64,000 bases of DNA from Barthelona sp. PCE (taxonomy: Eukaryota > Metamonada: BaSk clade), in assembly GCA_040285745.1 (NCBI GenBank), contig JAUFOR010000002.1, positions 1,302,001-1,366,000 of the forward strand. The letters are read 5' to 3'. Positions 19,171-27,689 of the stretch are shown piece after piece. Below the pieces are notes generated by a model. The model was given only the letters and a program-made list of their open reading frames with translations. It was not told where the DNA came from and searched no databases. The position numbers and the translations under genes are program-made. Numbering within the stretch: position 1 is the stretch's first letter; every line of letters starts with the position of its first letter.

Positions 19171-19775
19171 ATGCCTAATCTCAAACTTTTCACACTGTGT
19201 TTCCTCGTGGCTCTCGTGTGCGCCACTGCTAGGTCAAAAATAACACCTGAAAACAAATGCGCGGGTATGTTTCTCTTTGTCATTGTATGTACTTATTTTT
19301 AGGATGTAGAACCATTATGCAGCAATTCCAGGAACAGTTGGAAGAAACAGACCCCAAGAAGACCATAACATTAGGTTGGCGTCTTGGATCCAACGGAAAA
19401 AGACAATCTAGAACAGTTTTGTACCGTAAATCATCTATTAGAGTGAACGAAATCCTTGATGGATTGTGCACGAACGTTGAAAACTACGGAGTTTCTACAC
19501 AAGATGATGGAACAAAAATATTCAAATCATTAAGTGGGGGCGGTACTATTTCTGGTGGATTCCAGATAAGCTCTGACGCCACCCTTGCGTTAAGAAGTGC
19601 ATGTTCTCACGTTGCTCACGATAACGATGAGGTTCTTGTCGATCTAGTTAAGAACGATGAACCCTATTTATTTGATGCCATTTGCGTACATGTAACTGGC
19701 ATGTGTCCCACAGAAGCACTCCTCCATCCGAATTACATGAGTGATTACCTGGAAGATATGTTGGATGAATTATAA
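19171..19775 (+). CDS. Canopy (CNPY/MZB1-like, saposin-fold) ER protein, two exons
   Basis: Exon 1 (19171-19264) encodes a signal peptide, MPNLKLFTLCFLVALVCATA, ending in 'ENKCAG'. Exon 2 (19303-19775) resumes with 'CRTIMQQFQEQLEETDPKK'. Joining them removes a 38-bp GTATGT...TAG intron and gives 188 residues. The CxxC pair split by the intron, 'VNEILDGLCTNVENYGV', and later Cys residues in 'ALRSACSHVAHDND' and 'FDAICVHVTGMCP' match the Cys pattern of the Canopy family. These are ER-lumen helpers in folding or trafficking of membrane proteins. It converges on the Fused-like kinase with 18 bp between stops. Without splicing the signal peptide and first Cys are lost. Confidence 0.75.
19265..19302 (+). 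other. 38-bp spliceosomal intron in Canopy-like gene
   Basis: The intron begins GTATGT and ends TTTTTAG, interrupting a Gly codon. A weak branch-point-like TACTTAT lies 8 bp before the AG. Removal restores the signal peptide and CxxC motif in frame. Confidence 0.85.
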
Positions 19776-19793
19776 ATAAAATAGAAACCTTTA

Positions 19794-22751
19794 CTATGTT
19801 TGAATTAAAAGCTTTTCTTCAATTTTTCGTTTGAATCCCTCCTCAGATGAAGACAAATCAAGCTTCTTGATGATATTCCAACAATCCATGCTTACAAATT
19901 GTGCTCTAATTGGTTCATGAATCAGAGAATTGGCTATACTAAACAAGGCAACACCCATTGTGGGTTTTCGGAGGCAGTTCATCAGTGCCTCCATGGTATT
20001 GGCCTCTAAAAATACATCTATGAGCACATCGCTCTTGCGCAACATGTTACCAATAGCACCACATGCATTATAAACCACCTTCTGATCGGTGTGGAAGCAT
20101 AAAGCTGTTAGATATCGGAGACCCTCGTTGAAACAACGATAAAGCAGACGTGTTTGATAAGCTGCGTTTCCGACAGCAAAAGCTGCCATTTTTAAAACGT
20201 CAACATCAGTATGCTGCAATAAACTGACGACCTTGTTGACCGGATCGGTGAGAATTGTGTACAAATCGGCGTTATATCTAAACAAGTTACCTACAAGGTT
20301 ACATGTGCGACTAACCAAAATAACATCATCTTTTGAGAGGAGGTCCACGAGTATTGTATCGAAGGGGAGAATCCTCAGATCCTCGAGGTAGTCCTGGCTT
20401 ATCCGCGCCAATTGGCTAAGCAGTCGGACAACATCCGTGATGACTCTGGTGTTAAAGAGCGTGTGGTTGTGTAGAATGAAGGGGAGAACACCGTTCTCCA
20501 AATCACGGCTGCTAATGTACTGCTGAGCAAACGTCTCACAAATGATGGAACCACTAGATTCCAGAGAAGCAACGTTGTTGAACTTAATAGTACTCAATAC
20601 CAGTCTACATAGCATAAAAAGACACGAATTCAGCTTGCTCAGCTTCTTTTCGTCTTTATCAATGGAAGTTATTCCCACTCTCAATAGTTTAACCATCTTA
20701 AACAAGAAATTATTTTCGAAATAGTACCCTTGAATCTCCTTCTCTATTGCCTCATCACTGTTGTACAGAATGCTAAACATGTAGTCGAAGAACTCCAATA
20801 TTTGACCGAACGGTTTAACACCTCCTCCCAATGCTTCATGATACTTGAGTAAATTGTTAATATGGTCTTCGCTTAACACAGTTGCAAAATTTCTAATAAC
20901 CCTAACCATGTTTCCATCATTTTCGAGCGCATCCAGGAACCGTGAAACAGTTCGAGGAGTCAAGAACATATACATGTCAACCGACAGTGAACCGACGACG
21001 GTCTCCGCCAGTGTGAAAGGTGCGTATCCCAAATGTGGAGCGTTGCACAGTAACTGATGAATTGTAACCAGGAACGTCGGATCTGTTGCAAACATCTCCT
21101 TTGACGGGAATAAAAGATTTGCAAACAGTAACGGAGGCTCGTGAGATGACGGAGATCGATCTGTTAGTATCACCTTAACCATCCAGTCACAACATCCCTG
21201 ACATACAAACTCGCTGTCCTGACTCAACTCTTGTAACAAAATATTCCCAATTACGTCCAGGTCTAATTGGGTGAGCTCTGTTAATGCACATACAATGCAC
21301 TTTTCTGGGTCACAGGGAGCCGGGTCGATCTCTACTTGTGTCAAATCAATGGGATAAAATGGTTCAATAAAGCGCAGAATCCTGGCAATCACAAGATTCC
21401 AAAGTCTATTCGTATCGGCCGATTGTTTCTTGATGATGTCAATGAGATGGATGATATTGTTCTTCTCAAACTTGATTGACCCGACGAAATCAGCTATGAT
21501 ACTGGTAAAATGATGCTGCAACATAAAAGACTCTTCAACCGGCTTCATATGGATGGGAAGCGTGATTGGGGTCTTCAATATGAACTTTGGCGTCATTAAG
21601 TCGTGGAACATCACAATGAGACTTGTAAAACCATAATAATGTGCAAAATCTATATCAGCAAGAACCTTCAACACAATAAGGCGGTGTGAGATCGAATGCA
21701 CCTTCCCAAGCGCACTCATGATCAAATCTGTGAGTTGATTCTCACTCAAATGGTCAATCACAAATGGATCAAAGACCTTTGTGAATAAAAAGTAAAGATC
21801 TTCATCCGTTATATTCTTGCTGATGTGAATGTCGAAAACGTCAAAGAAATCATCATACTCCAGTATAGCAAAATCAATACCAAACAAATCTCCACTGACA
21901 CTGTTTCTTCTGCTAATCGGCACCGGTTTGCGGTGATACTCTTCCAAGAACTCGTGCTGGAGGAGTTCCTCGGCGCTTGGTCTCCTATCTGGGTTCTTCT
22001 CAAGCATCAAACCCAAAAATTCTTTGATTGTTTCATCAATTTCACTTGGAAAAATAACCTCCCCCTGTGTAATATTCTCCATCAGTTTCACAAGTGTTTT
22101 TGAGACAAAAGGCGTCCGCCCAATCAAAACCTCATACAAAATGACACCGAGACTCCATATATCAGTTTTGGAATTGTAACCTTCCGATGATAATATTTCA
22201 GGTGACATGTAAAGCGGGGTACCCTTAATTGATCTGCTTTGGTAATCGTCCTTTTTTGCTATCGTTGCGAATCCAAAATCACATAGTTTTAATCGATTGT
22301 CCTCCATGATCAAAATGTTGCTGGGCTTCATATCTCTGTGTAATATATCCCGTTTGTGAAGGTAATCCAGAGCAGTCAGCATCTGAAACGCTATGAGACG
22401 CACCACATTTAATGGTAGAGTTCTGTCATCGGTCTCTGACTGCAAGATTTCTTCAAGATTTGAATGGCCGTACTCCATAATAATGTGTATTTCGTTTTTC
22501 TGGATGCTTTTATCCAACAAGTTGACAATATACTCGCAGTTCAGACGACTCAATATCTTAATCTCCTTCTTTAATTTGGTCATTTCTTCTTCTGAAGATG
22601 TGGAGATGCAGATCTTCTTCAATGCAACCACATGCGTTGTTCCTGTTTCTCTCGCCTTGTAAACAGTTGCAAAACTTCCTGTACCCACTTCTTCGATGGT
22701 AACATAATCTTTGCTGCCCTCTTCTTTCCTTTTATCATAAATTATTGGCAT
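19794..22751 (-). CDS. STK36: Fused/STK36-like protein kinase with C-terminal armadillo-type repeats
   Basis: This 985-residue protein has an N-terminal Ser/Thr kinase domain (about 15-270): GTGSFATVY glycine loop, VALKK lysine, HRDMKPSN catalytic loop, DFGFA and the GTPLYMSPE activation segment. The remaining 700 residues are helical repeat material with ARM-like units near the end ('VLKMAAFAVGNAAYQ', 'VVYNACGAIGNMLRK'). The kinase sequence and the ARM architecture match Fused/STK36 and plant TIO. In most ciliates and animals Fused builds the axonemal central pair; in plants TIO acts in cytokinesis. The catalytic residues are intact. The ULK4 pseudokinase is excluded by the complete HRD/DFG motifs. 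Confidence 0.75.
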   Translation of the reverse strand: MPIIYDKRKEEGSKDYVTIEEVGTGSFATVYKARETGTTHVVALKKICISTSSEEEMTKLKKEIKILSRLNCEYIVNLLDKSIQKNEIHIIMEYGHSNLEEILQSETDDRTLPLNVVRLIAFQMLTALDYLHKRDILHRDMKPSNILIMEDNRLKLCDFGFATIAKKDDYQSRSIKGTPLYMSPEILSSEGYNSKTDIWSLGVILYEVLIGRTPFVSKTLVKLMENITQGEVIFPSEIDETIKEFLGLMLEKNPDRRPSAEELLQHEFLEEYHRKPVPISRRNSVSGDLFGIDFAILEYDDFFDVFDIHISKNITDEDLYFLFTKVFDPFVIDHLSENQLTDLIMSALGKVHSISHRLIVLKVLADIDFAHYYGFTSLIVMFHDLMTPKFILKTPITLPIHMKPVEESFMLQHHFTSIIADFVGSIKFEKNNIIHLIDIIKKQSADTNRLWNLVIARILRFIEPFYPIDLTQVEIDPAPCDPEKCIVCALTELTQLDLDVIGNILLQELSQDSEFVCQGCCDWMVKVILTDRSPSSHEPPLLFANLLFPSKEMFATDPTFLVTIHQLLCNAPHLGYAPFTLAETVVGSLSVDMYMFLTPRTVSRFLDALENDGNMVRVIRNFATVLSEDHINNLLKYHEALGGGVKPFGQILEFFDYMFSILYNSDEAIEKEIQGYYFENNFLFKMVKLLRVGITSIDKDEKKLSKLNSCLFMLCRLVLSTIKFNNVASLESSGSIICETFAQQYISSRDLENGVLPFILHNHTLFNTRVITDVVRLLSQLARISQDYLEDLRILPFDTILVDLLSKDDVILVSRTCNLVGNLFRYNADLYTILTDPVNKVVSLLQHTDVDVLKMAAFAVGNAAYQTRLLYRCFNEGLRYLTALCFHTDQKVVYNACGAIGNMLRKSDVLIDVFLEANTMEALMNCLRKPTMGVALFSIANSLIHEPIRAQFVSMDCWNIIKKLDLSSSEEGFKRKIEEKLLIQT

Positions 22752-22837
22752 TTCTTACAGCATTGCCCTGTTCTAAACTGCTTCTACCAATAAAAGCTAA
22801 TAAGAATGAAATGGTTGAAAATCCATAAACAAATTTA

Positions 22838-25303
22838 CTATGCAAGTACTATCAAATTCAGTGAACAAACAGTCTCATTCAGAGTCAATATAACCATATT
22901 GTTGCCCTTAACAAAGTTATTTGTCGACTTTCCATCCACATAAATTTTGCTAAACTTACCAGGGTTAATAAATCGCAATTCCTTAACCTTAACGTCCTTG
23001 TACGGACCAGCACATGAAATTATATCCAAAGAGATTTGGTTACTAGTCACATGAATATCAACATTTAGCTCGGCACCCTTGGTATCGACAGAAATTCCAT
23101 CATCAAGGAATAGCTTAAAACTACCTTGCTCCTGGGCCTTGTTCGGGTTCGTGGCATACAGTATCAGCTCTGTCTGGCGCGCCTGCTCGATTGTCAGTGT
23201 ATCATCACTGACATCATGCAATGCAAAAACGCGACCACTCGGTACAGCAACCGTCAGCTCCTTATCCATGGGAGCATCAATGTATGCTACATCTCCGTAC
23301 TCATCGAGCCTGTTACCAGCAAGATCAAACCATGGAGAGGCACTTGCAGGTAGATGACAGCTCACAGAATTCATACCCTCATATATGACCGGACATGCCA
23401 TGAAGGCGTCACCCAACATGAACTGATACGTCAGGCCTTCGATATATTTGTCATTAAATGAATACATTGGCGGACGGAGTAACAAAGACTGCTCTGTGTT
23501 TAGCACTGAATAGAATATCGGGAAAAACGCATACTTCTGACGGATAGCCTTCTTTGCAATCGTAGTCAATAGAGAGGAGGTGTACGGTGCTTGTGTGGCG
23601 TAATCTGAAGCCTTATGTGATCTTGAGTATGTGGAGAAAGCTGCGCCAAACTGAATCCAGCGTGCGCACAACTCCTCGCTTGACATGCCAATGAAGCCAC
23701 AGATGTCTGCACCTGTGACCTTGAGACCAAAAGCCTGATGCTGCATGTGACCGGTGATGTGCTGTCTTAGCGTTTCCCAATTAGCAAAACCGTCACCCAA
23801 CCACGAATACGTTGATGTGCCCGGAGATGATGAGCGGGTGATGATGGGCATTCTCTTTGGGTGATCAGCAAACGCCTCAATAGTGGCATCGCCCTCAAAC
23901 CTACTATAGAGACTATGTGTGTCCGCTGTGGACCCTAGAGAAGAGAATGTGTCCATAGGGATGGTGTTATGCGACAGACGAGGCAGATCTCCAATGCGGT
24001 ACGGGGGACAATTGGGATTACCGGGAATGTAGTCACATTGATTAGGGGTGTTTACGAAGTTTGATGGTTCATTCATGTCTATCCATGCAAGTGAGAATGG
24101 TAGATCATTGTGAAACGCGCGCAAGTTCTTCTTCCACCACTTTTTCGTTGATTCCACTGTGAAGTCGGGAAACACCGTCTTGCCAGGCCAGACTTCACCC
24201 ACATAAGGAGCACCTGCACCTGTCTTGATGACGCCGCCGCCCTGCACGAGATCGTTGTAGACATCATAATCGCTGTCAAGAGCATAAATTCCGGGATCAA
24301 AGATGAGACCAAGATGACGATCATTTTCATTCAAATCCTTAATAAATTCTTGCATGTCCTTCATTGGGAAGTTCTTTGGGTCGACAGTGAAATCAAAATA
24401 CTTATCCATATAATCGATATCACAATATTGAATATCGAGTGGAATCTTCTCAGATTCATACTTTTCAACAACTTTCTTGACCTCATCCAGGGTCTTGTAT
24501 CCCCATTTGGACTGCTGCCATCCAAGCAAAAATGCAGGAACTTTCTGTGGGGTTGGAAGCCATTCAAGGTAGCTTTCGATGGCTTCTCGGAAAGAATTCT
24601 TTGCAAAAACAATAAAATCAATGTCTCCTCCCAACACATTGTACTCAAGACGGTCACGGTGTGCCTGAATCTGCATTGCACGGTAATTGTTTAACAAAAC
24701 TGTGCGGGATGTCCTGGCGGAAACCTTCCCGAAAAAAACAGGGTGTGTACTATAGCATGGACCGTCGCCTTGGGGACATCCAGCAGGATCGTAGTTCCAC
24801 AGCTTGAGATAACGTCCGTCTCGCATGACCTTGAAATCATTATTTCTGTATCCAAGTCCGTATATGCTCTCGTGAGATATAGAGTTCAGTGAAAAGTGCA
24901 TAAACTGGTCGGATAAGAACATTTTTGAGTCTGCAAAAAAGATTTCCTCACCTGTTTCCTTTTTTGTCACGTTAAGAGCAAAAGGATTTGTTTTCAGACT
25001 AATTTTGTATGTCGTGGATTCGTTCTTTGCTGTTAATGTGCCAGGAAGGGGCATTGGCACCCGTTTATGCTCAGATTTCACCTGAAATCGAAACATATCA
25101 TGTGTGTAACAGTCAAACTCAACAATGAGCTCGCTCTGACACGCAGTTCTGGATGGACCCGTGCATGAGTCACCCACATCACTCAAACGAAGTGTTCCCT
25201 TGAAGCCACAATCATCAGGGTATTTAGTTAATTTCATCAAGTCATACTGGAATGCTGCACAGCATGACAATAAACAGAAAATAGCAAGGTATGCCCAACT
25301 CAT
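22838..25303 (-). CDS. Glycoside hydrolase family 31 alpha-glucosidase, secreted or lysosomal
   Basis: From the ATG at 25303 the product is 821 residues and begins with a clean signal peptide (MSWAYLAIFCLLSCCAAF). An in-frame ATG at 25384 would add 27 hydrophobic residues. GH31 motifs are clear: WIDMNEPSNF with the catalytic nucleophile Asp, and VTGADICGFIG with the downstream conserved region. 'GWQQSKWGYKTLDEV' and 'IPLDIQYCDIDYMD' form the substrate pocket. The closest pattern is acid alpha-glucosidase/maltase rather than ER glucosidase II, so it probably degrades glycogen, starch or maltose in a lysosome or outside the cell. No ER-retention tail is present (ends NLIVLA). Confidence 0.93.
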   Translation of the reverse strand: MSWAYLAIFCLLSCCAAFQYDLMKLTKYPDDCGFKGTLRLSDVGDSCTGPSRTACQSELIVEFDCYTHDMFRFQVKSEHKRVPMPLPGTLTAKNESTTYKISLKTNPFALNVTKKETGEEIFFADSKMFLSDQFMHFSLNSISHESIYGLGYRNNDFKVMRDGRYLKLWNYDPAGCPQGDGPCYSTHPVFFGKVSARTSRTVLLNNYRAMQIQAHRDRLEYNVLGGDIDFIVFAKNSFREAIESYLEWLPTPQKVPAFLLGWQQSKWGYKTLDEVKKVVEKYESEKIPLDIQYCDIDYMDKYFDFTVDPKNFPMKDMQEFIKDLNENDRHLGLIFDPGIYALDSDYDVYNDLVQGGGVIKTGAGAPYVGEVWPGKTVFPDFTVESTKKWWKKNLRAFHNDLPFSLAWIDMNEPSNFVNTPNQCDYIPGNPNCPPYRIGDLPRLSHNTIPMDTFSSLGSTADTHSLYSRFEGDATIEAFADHPKRMPIITRSSSPGTSTYSWLGDGFANWETLRQHITGHMQHQAFGLKVTGADICGFIGMSSEELCARWIQFGAAFSTYSRSHKASDYATQAPYTSSLLTTIAKKAIRQKYAFFPIFYSVLNTEQSLLLRPPMYSFNDKYIEGLTYQFMLGDAFMACPVIYEGMNSVSCHLPASASPWFDLAGNRLDEYGDVAYIDAPMDKELTVAVPSGRVFALHDVSDDTLTIEQARQTELILYATNPNKAQEQGSFKLFLDDGISVDTKGAELNVDIHVTSNQISLDIISCAGPYKDVKVKELRFINPGKFSKIYVDGKSTNNFVKGNNMVILTLNETVCSLNLIVLA

Positions 25304-25606
25304 CGCGTGAACAAACAAAAAATATGTGTTTGTAGGCAAAAAAAGTAAAACAAGCATAATTCTACAATATGATAGCATACTCATCTTCTACATGTTTGTT
25401 GGTGCAGAAGTCACTCATTGAACCTCAAACTTTTGCCAAACGAGGCAAGTGCACACATCACTCATATCAACTTACAACCCTTCAAAACTCAATTCTATCT
25501 GCAAAACATACATTACTCCAGTGTTTTACACCGATAAAGCGTTAACACCATCCACAGTTAGTGTAACAACATTCACTACCTTTTTCCATTTATTGAAGCG
25601 GGTTAT
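25304..25606. promoter_or_regulatory. Divergent promoter region, alpha-glucosidase / RFT1
   Basis: These 303 bp separate divergent starts. No other gene or distinctive element was seen. The alternative glucosidase ATG at 25384 lies inside it. Confidence 0.35.
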
Positions 25607-27154
25607 ATGTTTTCCGGGGCAAGCTGGCTGTTTATTGTTCAGTTAATAAGTCGGACCACGAGCTTTTTGCTCAATATAGCTACCACACGTTTGGTTTTGC
25701 CAGACTCTTACGGTATTTTTACAATGACAATATCATTACAGTTGCACCTTTGTATGATGTTAGGTGCTGAGCCCTTTCGCCGGACGTTTTTAAAGACGTC
25801 GACTTCAGATGATGATAATCTAAAGAGTGATGAACCTGCAATGAGTTGGAGAGGAAACAAGGACATTGCTTGGCTGGCAGTGCTTGTAGGTGGCATCATT
25901 CTATTCCTTGTAGATACTTGGAACATCATCCATAAACCTTATCTACGCGTACCTATTCTACTCTTTAGCGTTGGTATCTTCCTTCAAATTCTAGCCGAGC
26001 CTATGTATATATTGCAAACAAGCAGCTTCACCTACAAACAAAGGGCATTAATAGAAGGGTTGGGGAGTGTAGCCAGAAGCTTCACTGTTATGCTTTGTTT
26101 AATACTGTTTCATCAGACGAAAATGGAACAGATCATTGGATATTGTTATGGAGAAGTGGTCTTTGGGATCATCTACTTCCTTGGCTTTTATTATACTTCT
26201 TTTAAAGGTGTTCAACATGAACAAAAAAATGTTTCTCCTCTAAGGATACTATTACCTTCTAAACATATTTTCTCTAAACAAACACTCAAACATAGCAAAC
26301 TTTGGCTCACATTCCTGTGGCAAAATGTTCAGAAACTCTTTATGACCCATGGAGAGAAATTACTGTGCGTCTTATTACTGTCTGATACTCAAATGGGTTA
26401 TTTAGCGTTCATAATGAACTTTGGGTCAATGCTCAACAGATTGGTGCTGCGAATTTGGGAGGAAATCCTCTTTAACCACTTTGCAGTCCGCAAAAAAGAA
26501 AAAAACAGTGCTTATGTCCTGGGTTCTATTCTGATGAGTGTTGTTTTAATCAGCTATCTGATTGCATTTTCGCTCCGTATGTGTTTTCACGATTTTGTGA
26601 CCCTTGTCTATGGTTCAACGTGGATAAAACCAGAAGTGTCTGAATTGTACACTGTTTTCAGTTTATTTATGTTTTTCTCTGTAGTTAACGGGTCATTTGA
26701 GGCACTTGCACACTCTGTTTCATGCGAACGAGATCTTAAAAAACAAAACATTATCCTTTTAGTGTTAGGCATAGTGTACTTTGTTTCAACATTTATTTTT
26801 ACACCATTTTTTGGTGTCAAGACATTCATCTTCGTGAATGCTTTCCAAATGGCAGCTCGTCTATTGCTAAGTTTAGCATTCATCACTAGAAATTCTGATG
26901 TCAGTTTTTACAAGTCATCAAGAACAGTAATCCCTGTTCTCATAGTCATCGCTGGTATTTACTCGCTGCTGATGATTATTGTCAAAAGTTTTTGCACTTC
27001 TATCGTTTTTAGAATGTGTGGTTTTGGTGTAGTTGGTGGCATACTTGCCATAACCTTACTTTACACCTTTATAAGGTACCAAGGGTTCCGACAGTGCTTT
27101 TCTCCTATGCTAGAAGTACTGGGCATCCAGAAAAAGAAAGAGAAATCAATGTAG
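25607..27154 (+). CDS. RFT1: RFT1 family, Man5GlcNAc2-PP-dolichol translocation protein
   Basis: The 515-residue polytopic protein opens with 'GASWLFIVQLISRTTSFLLN', matching the first transmembrane segment of RFT1. 'AEPFRRTFLK' follows, corresponding to the family's 'REAFRRA' loop. About 12 hydrophobic segments extend to the C-terminus, as in MOP-superfamily transporters. RFT1 is needed in the ER for N-glycan precursor assembly, historically assigned to flipping Man5GlcNAc2-PP-dolichol; the direct flippase role is debated. With the SRD5A3-like gene at 41 kb, it implies a dolichol-dependent N-glycosylation pathway. The N-terminus is complete compared with the family. Confidence 0.85.
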   Translation: MFSGASWLFIVQLISRTTSFLLNIATTRLVLPDSYGIFTMTISLQLHLCMMLGAEPFRRTFLKTSTSDDDNLKSDEPAMSWRGNKDIAWLAVLVGGIILFLVDTWNIIHKPYLRVPILLFSVGIFLQILAEPMYILQTSSFTYKQRALIEGLGSVARSFTVMLCLILFHQTKMEQIIGYCYGEVVFGIIYFLGFYYTSFKGVQHEQKNVSPLRILLPSKHIFSKQTLKHSKLWLTFLWQNVQKLFMTHGEKLLCVLLLSDTQMGYLAFIMNFGSMLNRLVLRIWEEILFNHFAVRKKEKNSAYVLGSILMSVVLISYLIAFSLRMCFHDFVTLVYGSTWIKPEVSELYTVFSLFMFFSVVNGSFEALAHSVSCERDLKKQNIILLVLGIVYFVSTFIFTPFFGVKTFIFVNAFQMAARLLLSLAFITRNSDVSFYKSSRTVIPVLIVIAGIYSLLMIIVKSFCTSIVFRMCGFGVVGGILAITLLYTFIRYQGFRQCFSPMLEVLGIQKKKEKSM

Positions 27155-27198
27155 GAAAGTGATATGTTCTTTTTTCAGTGGCATAATGAATTCCACCA

Positions 27199-27474
27199 TC
27201 ACAGTGGTCCTGGTTCTATGAAATTCTTAACTGTAAGACGCTCGTGGGGTAATACAGTAAAGGTGTTCTTTAAATAATCAATCTTATCATCGCCATATGT
27301 TGTAAATACACCGTTTAACGTGGCCAAAGCCCCAATTGAACCCATGTTGTTTGAATTAGGTTCAATGTATTTGCTTAAAAACCCTAATACAAATGATGAT
27401 GGTTTAGAAGAACATATATAAGGTGAATGATGGGAAACAGCGTTTGTATATGCTTGGAAAAAGCACCTTAACAT
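27199..27474 (-). CDS. Small hypothetical protein
   Basis: This ORF encodes 91 residues; its ATG directly follows an in-frame TGA. Position favours a real gene: it converges on RFT1 with a 44-bp gap, diverges from DRC11, and fills what would be an otherwise unusual 535-bp gap. I recognise no domain. The sequence has a short hydrophobic stretch near 'SSFVLGFLSKYI' and a Gly/Ala-containing 'NMGSIGALATLNGVF'. A longin- or roadblock-like small fold is conceivable but unsupported. Confidence 0.4.
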   Translation of the reverse strand: MLRCFFQAYTNAVSHHSPYICSSKPSSFVLGFLSKYIEPNSNNMGSIGALATLNGVFTTYGDDKIDYLKNTFTVLPHERLTVKNFIEPGPL

Positions 27475-27689
27475 TCAAAAAGACCCTCAAATATTGTGAA
27501 AGTGGTAATAAAGAATAAACATCCTAAGGAATTCAACTACACTTTCAATACGCTCACATCCCATGCTTAAAGCGGTGCTTTTATATCGTTTAAGCTATCA
27601 AAATACATACAAAGCAGAAACTATTCTCGTATTCTAAATTTCATTCCATTTTCACACATACAGCTTGTTTTAATCAAAAAAACAGTCTA
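27475..27689. promoter_or_regulatory. Promoter region upstream of DRC11-like gene
   Basis: These 215 AT-rich bp lie between the small ORF and DRC11 starts. No distinctive element seen. Confidence 0.3.
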
